DNA of 64,000 bases from Gnetum montanum (lineage: Eukaryota; Streptophyta; Gnetopsida; Gnetales; Gnetaceae). A program made the translations under genes and the position numbers. The stretch is from NCBI GenBank assembly GCA_015680685.1, contig MNCI01011846.1:26513-90512 (forward strand). Direction: 5' to 3'. The stretch's first letter is position 1; every line of letters begins with the position of its first letter. Below, piece after piece: positions 1 through 11,344 of this stretch. The notes under the pieces were generated by a model. That model was not told where the DNA came from, did not search any database, and saw nothing but the letters and a program-made list of their open reading frames with translations.

Positions 1-303
1 AAGTGGGAACGGATACTGATGCTAGGCATTAGAACTTAGTTAGTTAAAGTTAGTTACTTAGTCTCTTCACCCTTTCCCTCATTAGCATAGGCGATAAAAC
101 ATAAAAGACATAAAAATCACATACCTCAGACTTGCTTAACCATACAACCGTGAAAAATACAAATAAGTCTGGGAAAACAACGAACGATTAACCTTAAGTG
201 TTCCATAAGGCGTGTAGGCACTTAGTCTGTGGAGTTCAACCGGATCATGCGTGTAACGCTTGTATTTGTATGGTTGAGTGTAGGGGTACTTCGCCACTCA
301 TCA
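1..303 (+). repeat. 5' LTR of element A (3' part only)
   Basis: The first 303 bases match the last ~305 bases of the 3' LTR (4960-5264) with few differences. The segment ends in CTCATCA directly before the primer-binding site, the boundary expected for a 5' LTR. U3 and R lie outside the window. Confidence 0.9.
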
Positions 304-304
304 T

Positions 305-321
305 TGGCGTCGTTGCCAGGG
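305..321 (+). other. Primer-binding site of element A (tRNA-Asp)
   Basis: TGGCGTCGTTGCCAGGG follows the LTR end after one spacer base. It matches the complement of the 3' end of plant tRNA-Asp (TGGCGCCGTTGCCGGGG) with two transitions. Asp-tRNA priming is known for Athila/Tat-type elements. Confidence 0.88.
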
Positions 322-448
322 ACTAAGTTGTTTGTGCACTAAGTAGAACATAGGAAATCATCCACATCATTGGGAAGCTTAAACGAACCCTTAGGGTTAA
401 TCAGAAGAAAATTTAAATAACGATCAATAGCACATTGACAAGATAACA

Positions 449-3400
449 ATTTCTTTTTTTTCTCATAAAAGCATTTCACCACCTAGAGATCACACAAGAG
501 ACAGTCAGCGATCTAACACACGTAACCCAAATTCGCCAATTCCTCAATAGTATGGGGTGGTATATACTCATAATGATGAGTATATACTCGATTTTACCTT
601 TATCCTCCATCAGGATGAATAATTGCGTTGGCAAGACTTGCAAGGTAACATAGTGTTACCCCCAGATCAGGTAATCCCTAACATGCTCCTTCGTGCTCTT
701 ACACAGATAGACATGATGCAGCTATACACTAAATACATTGCAAAATATTATAACACAAGGGACTACTATCCCATAGAAGCACAACGTCAATGGGACTTGT
801 GGCAGGAGAGTCACCACACATCGTTGAATGGCAAAGGCCCCCGTAATGCTTCGCCCATCATAAGAGAAATTGAGGGTGGTGAACCTATCTCAATAGGTTG
901 TCCACAAAATGATGTTCCTCCTCCTAACGATAGTGAGGAGGTGGGGTATCAAAACCTGTGCTCCATGATACACAACCCTGGTTCTACTTCTTGCGAACAC
1001 CAAGTGTTCACTAAGGGAACACAAGCACAAGATAAGGTTAAGCATTCAGATCGTCATCACGATCGGGGCTGTAGCCACTGAAGAGAAGGTAAGAAACATC
1101 GTCATGGCAATGGTTCCCCTTCTTCTTCCCCTTCATCACATCATTCACCCTCTCCTTCCACATCAGGATGCACTCACAAAGAGCACAACCATGAGGATAA
1201 GGGTAAGGATAAGCAAAATGAGAGACCTCGACGAGAGAGTTGAGAGTGAGGACAAGGGCATTCCAGAGAGTCAAGGCATGAAAGAAGGAAAAGTATGGAA
1301 CCACGTAGGCATCATAGACGTCATGAGAGAGATGATCATGATGAACCCCTACTTGCCACCTAAAGTATGTTAGACATTACGGAGGCTGTGAGAATACCTA
1401 CAAGGCACCAAAAAGATAGCTGGATCAAGAGACTAGACATGAATAATAATACCATGATTTGAGGGGGGATACAATGCTAATCTGCAGAATCACTTACAGG
1501 CATTCCACGATGCCTGTGCCTTGTAGAATATTGAAAATAAGTGGCAGAAGTTAAAATTGTTCCCTAGGGCACTCATAAAAGAAGCGGAAAGTTGGTACCA
1601 GTCTTTAGAACTGGAAACCATTAGGAGGTGGAGTACAATGCTAGATTTGTTTAACAATAAATACCAAACGTACTCTAGAGTGTCCAACTTGCGTAAGCAG
1701 ATCCAAGGATGGAAGCAGGTTAATCACGAACCCTTGGATGCTGTCATGGGCCGATATTATGCATTGCTACATCATTGCTGGGGCCATGGTTATGCACAAT
1801 TGGATCAACTCCACCACCTCATAGATGGGCTAAGACATGAAACTAGGAGAACCCTTGGGACATATCCCCAAGGGAGATTATTTGAACTTAGATCCCATGA
1901 AGTTCATAGATTGTTGGAGTAAGTAGCTAAAGAAGAAGGGGAGCTACGGAAAAGAGAAAGCACGGAAGAGTACAACCACGATCGTTCCCTCTAAAAGAGG
2001 GGAGTGAGATTCTGTGATGAGGAGGATGAGTCACCACTCGAAGAGTTGGTGTATAGAAAAACCTTGCAACTTCAAAAGTTAACAACTGAAGTGTAGGCTA
2101 AGGTGGATCAAATGAGGGACTCCTTAGATAGTAGATTCGAAACCGTTCTAAAAATAGTAGAGGAGTCTAAGGAACGAAGTAATGATCATGATAAGAAAAA
2201 GTGGAGAGATTCAGACCATGCACGTAACAAGGGTAAGGGAAAAATGACTATCGTTGATGAGGTTGTGGATTCAGATACAGACAATGATGATGGATGTGAG
2301 ATTTTCCAATATGACCATCCTAAGGGATGTTTCCTAATAATCTCACATCTACAAGAGTTTGGGGTGTATGCACTCAACCCAAGACTTAACAGATGGCAAG
2401 CACGCTGAAGGTTACCTTATCCCCAAGGTAACCCAAGGCAGTTCCACCAACCGTTCATGTATTATCCAAGTGGAACTCTGCCATAACCTATCAGGGCAAC
2501 ATCAACAGTGGCAACACCCAAAGTCATGGGGGATGCCATCGCCTAGACAACAATACCCTTACTGGCAACCAGATCCATATGGCTATTATGTGCAGCAGCT
2601 GGTTTCTCCAAGTGACTCTATGGGTCACACAACCCCACAACGTCACTACTAAGTTCAGGAGTATTTTAGGACTCCTTCTCCTATGAAAGACACACCACAT
2701 GCACACCATCCTCTGAATCCATTCACCACTCATACGCCAATAGTTCCACTACCACCCACTCCAATGATATAAGGGAACTCCCCACTCAACTACAACAACG
2801 TAATGCTATGAGAGCTGTAAACCTTCAACCCGTTGCTGGTTCTGACAACTACACAAAAAGAAGACCTTTCTTCAAAACCAAAAGCCCAAACAAGCTCTCA
2901 CAACCACAAGCAGTTGAGTCTATGCATGCTCCTCCAACAAATAAGGCTTTGGAACTCCCTTCAAACCAACAACAGAGCTCAACGCAGACAGTTATGTTAA
3001 CACATACCATTACTGACTAGATCAAGGTGGGCCACCTTCCCAAGAAATTCTCTGATCCTGGAACCCCCGTAATTGATCTCCAAGTCGCTGGGAATGAACC
3101 TCATAAGGCTCTTCTTGACTTAGGTTTCGGAGTCAACTTAATCTCACGAGAAATGTATAAAGCCTGGAACCTACGTCCACTCAAGAAGAGCAATATTCAA
3201 CTAGAGCTGGCTGACCAGTCCATCACTATTCCCTTGGGATTGATGGAGGAAATCATTACCACTATGTATGGTTGGTCATACCCAGCTGATTTCCTAGTGA
3301 TAAAAGTCAACAGTAATAAAGGGGACTTCCCAATTATAATGGGGAGGGCATGGATCAACACCATCAATGCGTGCCTAGGAATTCAGAATCTTTCCTTGGA

Positions 3401-3795
3401 AATATCTAAGGAAAACATTTATGGAAAGACCGAGAAGAAGAAAGTTCCATGCTTCACATACAGTGACTCAGAGGGTGATGACATGGAGGAATGCTCAGCA
3501 TTTCCTACATGTAACCGATGTGTACCAGAGGATAACATACAAGGGTGCCTGTACGTAGCAACCACTCAACAAGAGAACACCCTGTGGTTGACAGCTAATC
3601 AAGAGAGCAATCCACCAACATGTATGGAATGAACTAGGGGAACAACTTACACCCACAACGAAAGCATAAACACATTGGAATATGAGCATCGCCAACTTCC
3701 AACCCTTAACCTGAAAACATCAATTGGGAGAAGTTGGGCACTTTTAAGAAATTCAAACAAATGCTCATTATTTTGGATCTCTCCCTTTCAATTTA
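449..3795 (+). pseudogene. gag-protease remnant of element A
   Basis: Frames between 449 and 3795 give a decayed gag-PR. The start codon expected from the other copies is ATT at 449-451. The N-terminal block is at 623-1080 and the retrotransposon gag core at 1557-1922 (motifs FPRALIKEAESWYQSLE and RKQIQGWKQ). A CCHC-like block at 2296-2340 has its second Cys changed to Phe (CEIFQYDHPKGC). The protease is at 3027-3500, with catalytic DSG altered to DLG and a C-terminal IIMGRAW motif. Many stops are TAG or TGA where related copies have CAG or CGA. After 3630 a remnant of the RT linker runs to about 3735. There it meets a short block that in B forms the last residues of pol (B: LFWISSFQ; here SLFWISPFQ), so RT to IN is deleted. 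Confidence 0.85.
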
Positions 3796-3809
3796 GTCAT
3801 GGGGGATAT
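3796..3809 (+). other. Upstream PPT-like tract (PPT1) of element A
   Basis: CATGGGGGATATGG lies at the former 3' end of pol. The equivalent G-run is found at the same relative place in B, C, D, F and G, in addition to the PPT that touches the 3' LTR in B, C, D, F and G. Confidence 0.6.
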
Positions 3810-4508
3810 GGCCACCTATGCTAATCATTTGGGGCCCTTAGTTTTTTTAAGTTTTTTTTTACACATTTTTGTTTTACACATTTTTGTTTTTACAATTGCT
3901 TTAAATTTTCTTGTTTTTGTTTTACAACATCATTTATACTTTTTCATTTCTTCGTGTGTGTGTGCGTGTGTGTGTGTGTGTGTGTTATCTATTTTATTAA
4001 GTTTTTCATTTAATAAGTGCTATTAATGATGGTATGAACTATTTCTATTGATTGCTAATGTTTGGCTTTTACCTTTAAGATTATGATGTTGATACTAAGG
4101 TATGGTTCTTTTGATATGATAGGTAATGAGTCCACTTTATCCATACATCCACGAATTTCTATGGTCTCTCTTGGCTTGGAACCGTACAGTCCCTTTCTAA
4201 TTAAGAACTATCAATGAATCGGTGACTAGGCATTTCTCAAACTAAGGAAGTACTCAAGGATTGAAAAGGGTGTGACTTCAAGGGAACTTGATGCATTTGT
4301 GTTGGCCATTCTCTTGGGTGCTTCGATGTTTTCTTCTTGAGTTTTCTTACTATTCCAACATTGCTCCATCATCGGGAAGCTGAGGAAATAGAAATAACAA
4401 GGTCTTTGCATGGTGTGGTTCTCACGTATAAACATTAAAAAAAACAATGAGAATTCAAAGCACATCCCTTAGATGAAATAATCATTTGGGCTACAAGCAC
4501 TGGTTATG
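3810..4508 (+). other. 3' non-coding region of element A with GT microsatellite
   Basis: T-rich sequence without a credible gene. A (GT)n run lies at 3954-3985. Downstream blocks align with the 3' regions of B and C, for example the stretch around 4254-4340 and the block ending at 4508 that reads as in C near 38552. The region is cut short at about 4508. The PPT that should touch the 3' LTR and the first bases of the LTR are missing, so a deletion has joined the 3' region to U3. Confidence 0.7.
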
Positions 4509-5264
4509 GAGCTACATCCCACGATATTGCGTACACAATATCGCATCGCATTGCCAAATCTATAAATAAGAGGCAACTCTCCCTTGTTTCTCAATCTAGA
4601 TCTAGACCCTTAGCAAAACTCTGGCAGTTTTACCTCTCCAGAGATAGAATAATTTCCATGTGCCCATAGTAGGAGCTCCAAAGTGAACGGATCTTTATTC
4701 GAGCAATTTTGTACCTGAATGTACAATTGTGTACGTCAATAAAGAAAAACTGTTGGATAAACCTTGCAGTGCATGGACTAAGCTAAATAGGACTTTAATT
4801 AATGTTATTTACTACTTTCCTAATTAATCTCTCTCAACCCTCAACACTCCTAAGTGCATTCAGTACGACCAATTCGAGCATGTGCGTTACGCTTGGTAAT
4901 CCCAGCAACGAATAGCATTTGGTAATCCCAAAAGGTTGCATTGGTTCAGGGTGTGAATGGAAAGTGGGAACGGATACTGATGCTAGGCATTAGAACTTAG
5001 TTGGTTAAAGTTAGTTACTTAGTCTCTTCACCCTTTCCCTCATTAGCATAGGCGATAAAACATAAAAGACATAAAAATCACATACCTCAGACTTGCTTAA
5101 CCATACAACTGTGACAAATACAAGTATGTCTAGGAAGACAATGAATGATTAACCTTAAGTGTTCCATAAGGCATGTAGGCACTTAGTCTATGGAGTTCAA
5201 CCGGATCGCGCGTGTAATGCTCGTATTCGTATGGTTGAGTGTAGGGGTACCTCGCCACTCATCA
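4509..5264 (+). repeat. 3' LTR of element A (5' end deleted)
   Basis: The segment contains U3 palindromic GATATTGCG/ATATCGC motifs at 4522-4552, a TATA box (CTATAAATA) at 4560-4568 and an AATAAAG polyadenylation signal near 4738. It ends CTCATCA at 5258-5264. Its last 305 bases match the 5' LTR at 1-303. The TGATGAG start is missing. Its body is most like the LTR of element H. Confidence 0.88.
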
Positions 5265-5610
5265 TTAACTAAGGAAAGCATTAAGTAATAGTTATTAACA
5301 TTAATTAATCTATTCTGAATGCTACAAGGTTTATCACAAAGTTTATCTTTATTGCCATACATAAGGTGTGCTCAGGGACATAATGATTGAATAAAGATCC
5401 GTTCACTTTATGACTCCTACTACGGCATGCAGAAATAATTCTAACTCTAAGAGGGAGAAAAGGCAAGAGTTTGGGTAAGGGACTAAGAATAACTATGCAA
5501 ACCAAGTGCACCCACCTCTTATTTATAGGTAATGAGGTAGGATGTGATATCGCATGGGAGGCCACAATATCGTGGACGCGATATTGCGGGTGCGATATCA
5601 TTGCTCATCA
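5265..5610 (-). repeat. 3' LTR of element B (U3-R part), disrupted by A
   Basis: Read on the minus strand it starts TGATGAGC at 5610, directly after the PPT. It contains GCGATATCG-type palindromes at 5566-5600, a TATA box (minus CTATAAATA, about 5519-5527) and an AATAAAG poly(A) signal near 5350. It matches 14325-14668 of the 5' LTR. It stops at 5265, where element A begins. Confidence 0.88.
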
Positions 5611-5622
5611 TACCCCCACGAC
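5611..5622 (-). other. Polypurine tract of element B at the 3' LTR (PPT2)
   Basis: Minus-strand GTCGTGGGGGTA directly precedes the LTR start TGATGAG. This is the position and composition expected for the plus-strand primer. C, D, F and G have near-identical tracts. Confidence 0.8.
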
Positions 5623-7505
5623 TGAATGAAAACTTGTCCTCGAGTTTCTTAGAAAATATTGGGAAGGTATGGGATTATTAACTGAATGAAAACTAAGAGC
5701 GATAGGGAATAACAAACTCAAAGTGCCTGATGAATGGATCAATAAACATATTACAACATTGGTATTCATGTCCTTTGTGGTGAACACTATACATGGATGA
5801 CATCCAAACCTTCACTTGATAGCTTGAAGAGAAAAATAGAGAGAAAAGAAAATGAATGTTGCTGCCAATGCCAAGATTACGCCCTCCATTGTTTATCCAT
5901 AACCATGTGACCAGACTTATTCCCAGCATAAACATTCCAACTCCAGTCCATCCCGAGTGTTTCCTCCTATTCCAGTCCATAGTTCATGTAATCGCCATCT
6001 GTGCACACAATACAGTCATGAATGAGCAAGGATAAGTAAACCATAATGCAATTGATACCTTGCCTCGATATAAAGCACATTGGCTGGGTTGTGGTTATGG
6101 TAGAAACTGGGTTAGAGGTTTATTACTGATAACTACCCAAGGTGTAGGGGTTAGGCAAGTAGTAGAAGGGAGAAATTAAAAAATTTGTGCTAGGGCCCTT
6201 ATGACTAAGAGAAAACCTCTGGTAGCAATAAGATGGAAAAATATAACGAACAAGAAAGATGGAAAAAATAACAACGGCAATGCCAATAAAATGGATGTTA
6301 AAGATGGGGATGAAATGAGAAATGGTTGATTGCAGAGAATGTTTAAGGAAAGAACTTAACAATTGCACCAAAAAGGAATGCTAGTGGGTCCTTCCCAAAG
6401 CAGGTGCATGCCGTTTATGCCCCTAACAAACCCACGAAACAAAGAGTTCGTAGGCTCTAGGAATGTCATTTGGAAGCAAGAGTTAAAAAATTACCCACAA
6501 GAATTTACCAAGGAAAAATAATGAATCAACCAAGATATGGACTAATCATAAAATTGGTAATGAGGTGGAAAATGGAAAGAAAGATAGAGAGTAGAAATGG
6601 AATGGAATCCCAAGAGCAAGGTTGTGTAAAGTCCCTTGTGTATGTCATGGTTAATGTGACTGAGTAGAACTCATTCCAAATCTGGACTCAAACCAGCCAC
6701 ATTCAGTGACCTTGCATCAATACACTTGGCCAATCCATCCCCTTGAAGCAACAAGAATGCTTACCCAAAGAGTCACCACCATTCTAAGGAGAGCGAGATG
6801 GAGAAGCAGGAAGCGAGAAAGGGCCTTAGTTAAAGGGAACCTTCAGGCATGGGTAACATGTCTTTCCAGTGCCATAACCAGTGCTTGAAGCCCATATTGC
6901 TTTATTATGTCTAAGGGGTGTGCTTTGAATTCCCACTTTTTTTATGTGAGAACCACACCATGCAAAGACTTATTTTTATTCACTCAGCTTCCTGATATTT
7001 GATCGATGGCAGTATGGCGAAAAACCCAAGAGAAAGCATCCAAGCATCCAAAAGAATAGCCAGCACACGTGCATCAAATTCCCTTGAAGTCACACCGTTT
7101 TCATCCATTCAGTCCTTCCTCGGTTTGAAAAATACCAAGCCACCAGTTCATTAATAAGTTTAATTAGAAAAAGGGACAGTATAGTTCCAAAACCAAGGGA
7201 GACCAAAGAGTGGAACGGGTGAATGGATGACGTGGACTCATTGCCTATTTTATCAAAAGTACCATATCTTAATATTAACATTGAGAATCAAAGATAAAAA
7301 CAAAACATTAGCAATCAACACTATTATAGTACAATCCACCATCATGAGCACTTATTGTAAGACGAATAAAAGTAAATCAACTAAACAAAGAAATAGTAAA
7401 AATGGTAACAATGGTATAAGACAAAAATAAGTAAATTTGAAAAAATGTGTAAAAAAAAAAGGTGTAAAAAGAATATAAAGAGCTGAGGGCTTAGAATGGT
7501 TAGCA
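5623..7505 (-). other. Long 3' non-coding region of element B
   Basis: About 1.9 kb between the pol stop and PPT2, with no long ORF. It aligns over its length with 37907-39784 of C. It contains two short motifs also present in D, F and G: one at 6840-6868 (plus-strand complement of GAAAGACATGTTACCCATGC) and one at 6383-6407 (complement of the CTTTGGGAAGGACCC motif). A small ORF with a hydrophobic segment lies at its downstream end. Confidence 0.7.
5693..5980 (-). CDS. Small ORF in 3' region of B with one possible membrane segment
   Basis: A 95-codon minus-strand ORF with an N-terminal basic stretch (MDWNRRKHSG) followed by a hydrophobic run of about 20 residues (roughly 13-31, GVGMFMLGISLVTWLW) that could span a membrane. 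The homologous place in C (39434 onward) keeps the same hydrophobic stretch but has TAG at codon 3 and frame breaks later. A splice-acceptor-like TGTGCACAG lies about 24 bases upstream of this ATG on the minus strand. A donor-like CAAGGTATC lies roughly 60 bases further upstream, near 6060. Most B/C differences look non-synonymous, so it may be chance. No family is recognised. Confidence 0.25.
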   Translation of the reverse strand: MDWNRRKHSGWTGVGMFMLGISLVTWLWINNGGRNLGIGSNIHFLFSLFFSSSYQVKVWMSSMYSVHHKGHEYQCCNMFIDPFIRHFEFVIPYRS

Positions 7506-9039
7506 TTAGTGGCCATCTCCCCCCCGACTGAGTTGGAAGGAGGAGATCCAAAATAGTGAGTAAGGTTGTCCACCAACAGACGTAGTATGAGTACTAGCTA
7601 ACCTAAGCTCATGAAAAGGTTTGGTTTGTTGGACATTGACCAACAATTTCTTATCTGGGCTCTCAAGTTTGTATATCATCATGGCCCCTAAAGGAAAAGT
7701 TACATGAATGACATAAGGTCCTTCCCATAGTGTTTGAAATTTGGTACGTTGTGGCACATGTGTGGGATTCCAGTAGAGAACCTTATCTCCTAGTTGATAT
7801 TTAACTTTCCTAATCCTTAGGTCATGATGTTGTTTATTGAAGGCCTTGTGCAATTCATTAGATGATAAGGCGGCCAATTGGTTCTCATCTAGCAGGTTAA
7901 GGGTCATCAACTATTGCTTTTGTGCTAGATCGAGGTCAAGGTTAAGGTCACATGTTGTGGAGAGTGTATGGAGTTCAATTTGAATGGGAAGCATTGGTAA
8001 TTTACCGTACACTAACTCATAGGGAGAGTAGCCTATAGGGAGGTTCCATGTGGAGCGGTATGCCCAAAGAGCATCATTCAGTTTAGTGCTCCAGTCTCAC
8101 CTAAACTTGCTAATGGTTCTTGTCAATATCTTCGTAATCTCCCTATTGGTGACTTCGCTTGATCATTCGCTTGGGGGTGATATGGTGTAGTCAGTTTGTG
8201 CTCAACCCCTAAGTGTTGCATTAATTTTTGAAAAGTCACACTTGGGAAGTATGTACCACTATCTGAAATAAGTGCACAAGGCACACTAAACCTATTTACA
8301 ATTTATTGTTGAACAAATCGTGTAGTTGTGGATGATGTACAATCCTTAACAGCAGCTACTTCTACCTATTTTGCGAGGTAATCAACAGCAACAATAATAT
8401 AAGCTTTCCCATTGGACATTGGTGTAATTGGCCCCATAAAATCAATTCCCCAAATGTCGAAGGGTTTTAAAGGTTGGATCCATTGTTGCGGACCCTCCAT
8501 TCTAGTAGTCACCCCCATCACATTGATAGTGCTCACAAGATTGGACAAAACGATGGGTGTCCTAAAACAATGTAGGCCAATAATATCCTACAAGCAAGAT
8601 CTTAATAGCTATTTGTCTCCCAGTGTAATGACCCCCACAAGGACCTTCATGAGCATCTTGGAGAACTCCCAATTGATCTTCATCGGGAACACACCATTGG
8701 ACCAAGCCATTAGGACATACTTTGTAAAGTTGCCCATTGATTTCCATAAAATACTTGGCTCAGTGAAGAAACTATTGTTTCTTTTTAGCATCAAACCCTT
8801 GTGGTGTTTTTTGTGTAAGGAGATAGGTGAGAACACTACTATACCAATTTGTCTCCATGGTTAATTGATTATTCACTACACCTACAAAGAGGAGTTCATC
8901 TGGGAAATAATCAAAAATTGGATATTCATCCTCTTTGTTGTCCCATCACAACCAAGATAAATGATCAACAACTACGTTGTTGGTGCCTTAATGATCGATC
9001 ATCGTAAGATCGAACTCTTGTAAGATTACAAGCCATTGT
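7506..9039 (-). pseudogene. Integrase region of element B pol
   Basis: Read from 9039 down to TAA at 7506-7508. The HHCC zinc-binding part lies around 8540-8690 (HEGPCGGHY, then the VGYYWPTLF block and degraded Cys residues). The catalytic core begins with WGIDFMGPITPMSNGKAY at about 8400-8455. It then breaks into several frames until VTNREITKILTRT near 8160. The C-terminal part, with GDKVLYWNP and WEGPYVI, is open from 7910 to 7506 (134 codons). The protein ends in LSRGGDGH, and the bases for GGDG form the PPT1 G-run. Stops and frameshifts make it inactive. Confidence 0.87.
7512..7528 (-). other. Upstream PPT-like tract (PPT1) of element B
   Basis: Minus-strand GTCGGGGGGGAGATGGC overlaps the last pol codons. 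It is the homologue of the tracts at 3796 (A), 17213 (D), 37879 (C), 49556 (G) and 55962 (F). Confidence 0.6.
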
Positions 9040-10690
9040 ATGATGTGAGGGCTTACCATTCACTTATTCATTAGGAACCTTATTGCACTATGATCCATGT
9101 GTACGAAGACCTTATAGCCTAAGACATAGTGCCTAAATTTTTCTAATGCAAATAATACAACCATTAATTCTTTCTCTGTTGTAGTGTAGTTAAATTGTGC
9201 ACCAATGATACCTCTACTTGCATAGTGAATGTAGTAAGGATGTTTTTGATCATCTAACTGTGTAAGTACAACTCCTAAAGCATAGTTGGACGCGTCAGTC
9301 ATTATATGAAATGGTCTGGACTAGTTAGGAGCTTGTAGAATGGGTGTTTCTATGAGCTTCTGTTTTAAAGTTTGGAAACCTAGTTCACATTCTCTGGTCC
9401 ATTTGAAAGGTACTTCCTTTTTTGTTAATTCAACAAATGGTTTTGCAACCTTTGAAAAGTTCTCAATAAACCTTCTGCAGTAGCCAGTGTGTCCAAGGAA
9501 TGATTGGATATCTTTTACAGTTTCTGGTTGATGGGTAATTCCTTGGATAACTTTGATCTTTTCGGGGTCTACCTCTATCCTTATTCATGAAATTTTATGC
9601 TCTAGTACAACACCTTGTTGGACCATCAAGTGGCTTTTTTGCCAGTTGAGCCTTAAATTAGTTTCTACACATCGTTTTAGTACTTGCTCCAACTGGTCCA
9701 AGGCTTAATCAAAGTTTTCTCCATAGGTGGAGAAGTCATCCATGAAGACCTCCACATTGTTTCCTATTTTCTGTTGGAATATGCTTAGAAATAATCATTG
9801 AAACATTACAGGGGCATTGCATAAGCCAAACGACATCTGTTTGTGTGAAAATGTTCCCCAAGAACTGGTGAACATAGTTTTGGCTTGGTCTTTTGGGGCT
9901 ATTTGTATTTGGTTGTACCCACTATACCCATCCAGAAAACTATAGTAGCGATGCCTTGCAATATTGTCTAAGACTTGGTCTACGAATGGCAACAGGAAGT
10001 GGTACTTGAATGTTGTCATGTTTAGTAGTCTAAAATCTATGCACACCCTCCATTTGCCTCCCTTTTTGGGAACTATAACTAAGGGGCTAACCCATTTGCT
10101 ATCAGCAATGGGGTATATGAACCCAACTTTTAGAAGTTGTTCAATTTCTTCCTTAACTACTTGCTTCAGATTTGGGTTCAAACGCCTTTGCGGTTGTCTT
10201 CGAGGCTTCATGGAGGGGTCGGTGTAAATTCTATGTTGGCATATCCTAGGATCTATTTTAGTTAATTCAAGATATGACCAAGTGAAGGCTTTTGACCATT
10301 TTTTTATTATCTTCAATAGTCTCTCTTTTTGTTGCGGAGCAAGCTTAGCATTAATAATTACCGATTTTCCATTTTTAAGAAATGTGTATTCCATATCGGT
10401 GGGCAATGGTTTTAGCTCAAGGGGCTCTTTCTTAAACTTATCCAAGATTTCCAACTTCCCCCAGTTGATATTTTTAAGGTCAAGACTTGGAAGTTGGCGA
10501 TGGACTTGCTCTAATGTATCTATGCTATCAATGTAAGTGCAAGTCAAACCCTCAATTGGTTCCATGCATATAGTTGAACTATTCTCTTGATCAACTGTTA
10601 GCCACTAGGTGCCTTCCTATCTTATGGCTACTGCATACAGGCATCTTTGTATATAAGTCACTTGTGCACAATGATTGCATATGTTAAACA
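9040..10690 (-). pseudogene. Reverse transcriptase and RNase H of element B
   Basis: A 256-codon open segment (10565-9795) carries the linker and RT fingers/palm. Motifs include VSPLVIVPKKGGKWRVCIDF, YYSFLDGYSGYNQI and FGLCNAP. The catalytic FMDD (VFMDDFSTYG) follows near 9750. After more RT sequence with stops, RNase H is at 9302-9060, beginning MTDASNYALG, then TTEKELM and a TDH motif changed to MDH. The wording of these motifs is typical of Athila/Tat-type Ty3/gypsy RT. Confidence 0.92.
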
Positions 10691-11344
10691 TTACATGAAC
10701 CATGACTTCTGCATGCAATTACACCCTGAGTCACTGTATGTGATGCATGGAACTTTCTTCTTCTCGATCTTTCCGAATGTATTTTTCTTTGATATTTCTA
10801 GGGAAAGATCATGGATTCCTAGGCACGCATCAACTGTGCTTAGCCATGCTCTTCCCATTATGATTGGGAAGTTCCCCTTACCGTTGTTTACTTGAATTAC
10901 TAGGAAGTCAGCTGGATACAACCACCCACAAGCAATGGTGATAATGTGCTCCACTAGTCCTAATGGGATAGTGATGGACTGGTTGACCAACTCTAAATGA
11001 ATGTTACTCTTTTTTAGCAGAGGCAAGTTCCAGGCTTTGTACATTTCTTGAGAAATCAAGTTAACACTAGAACTTGAATCCAAAAGAGCTTTGCATAACT
11101 CATTTCTAGTGATTTGTAGATATATCAGAGGACTCCCAGGATCAGAGAATTTCCTAGGAAGATGGCTAGCTTTTATCCTATCAGTGAAGACATGAGTTAA
11201 CATGACCATATGCGTTGAGCATAGTTTTTGGATTGAAGGGAGGTCCGAAGCTTCAAGTGATAGTGAGGCGGTTGAAGAATCAGCCACTTGTGGTTGCAAG
11301 GGCTTAGTTAGACTGTTGGTTCTAAAGAAAGGTCTTTTCTTCAT
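10691..11344 (-). pseudogene. Protease of element B
   Basis: An open segment of 217 codons on the minus strand. The retropepsin-like core has ALLDSSSSVNLIS at the active site, where the family's D-S/T-G is DSS, and the C-terminal flap partner PIIMGRAWLSTVDACLG. It runs in frame with the gag linker upstream. H keeps DSG at the same place, so the Gly-to-Ser change is decay of this copy or lineage. Confidence 0.87.

Larger units (their letters stand above)
1..5264 (+). mobile_element. Element A: pol-deleted Ty3/gypsy (Athila/Tat-type) retrotransposon
   Basis: A plus-strand LTR element whose 5' LTR runs off the left edge of the window. Visible in order: the end of the 5' LTR, a tRNA-Asp PBS, gag, protease, a G-rich PPT-like tract, a short 3' region and the 3' LTR. 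RT, RNaseH and integrase are absent: the protease-RT linker near 3735 runs directly into the extreme C-terminal part of pol near 3765. LTR sequence and gag are closest to element H. The right end (CTCATCA) abuts reverse-oriented LTR sequence of B, so A inserted into B's 3' LTR. The target-site duplication cannot be checked because the left end is outside the window. Stops and lost start codons make A inactive. Confidence 0.88.

Noticed and set aside
3799-4026. 75-codon ORF with Phe/Leu-rich and Cys-Val repeats
   Set aside because: Low-complexity poly-T and a GT microsatellite, with a chance frame.
5305-5601. ORF inside the 3' LTR of B, also seen in its 5' LTR (14380-14742)
   Set aside because: The LTRs are copies of each other, so presence in both is not evidence of selection. 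No recognisable protein.
6470-6667. 65-codon antisense ORF in the 3' region of B, with a similar one in C (38767-38952)
   Set aside because: The two align as DNA, but most differences change the residue and a one-base indel shifts the frame, so I see no protein-level conservation.
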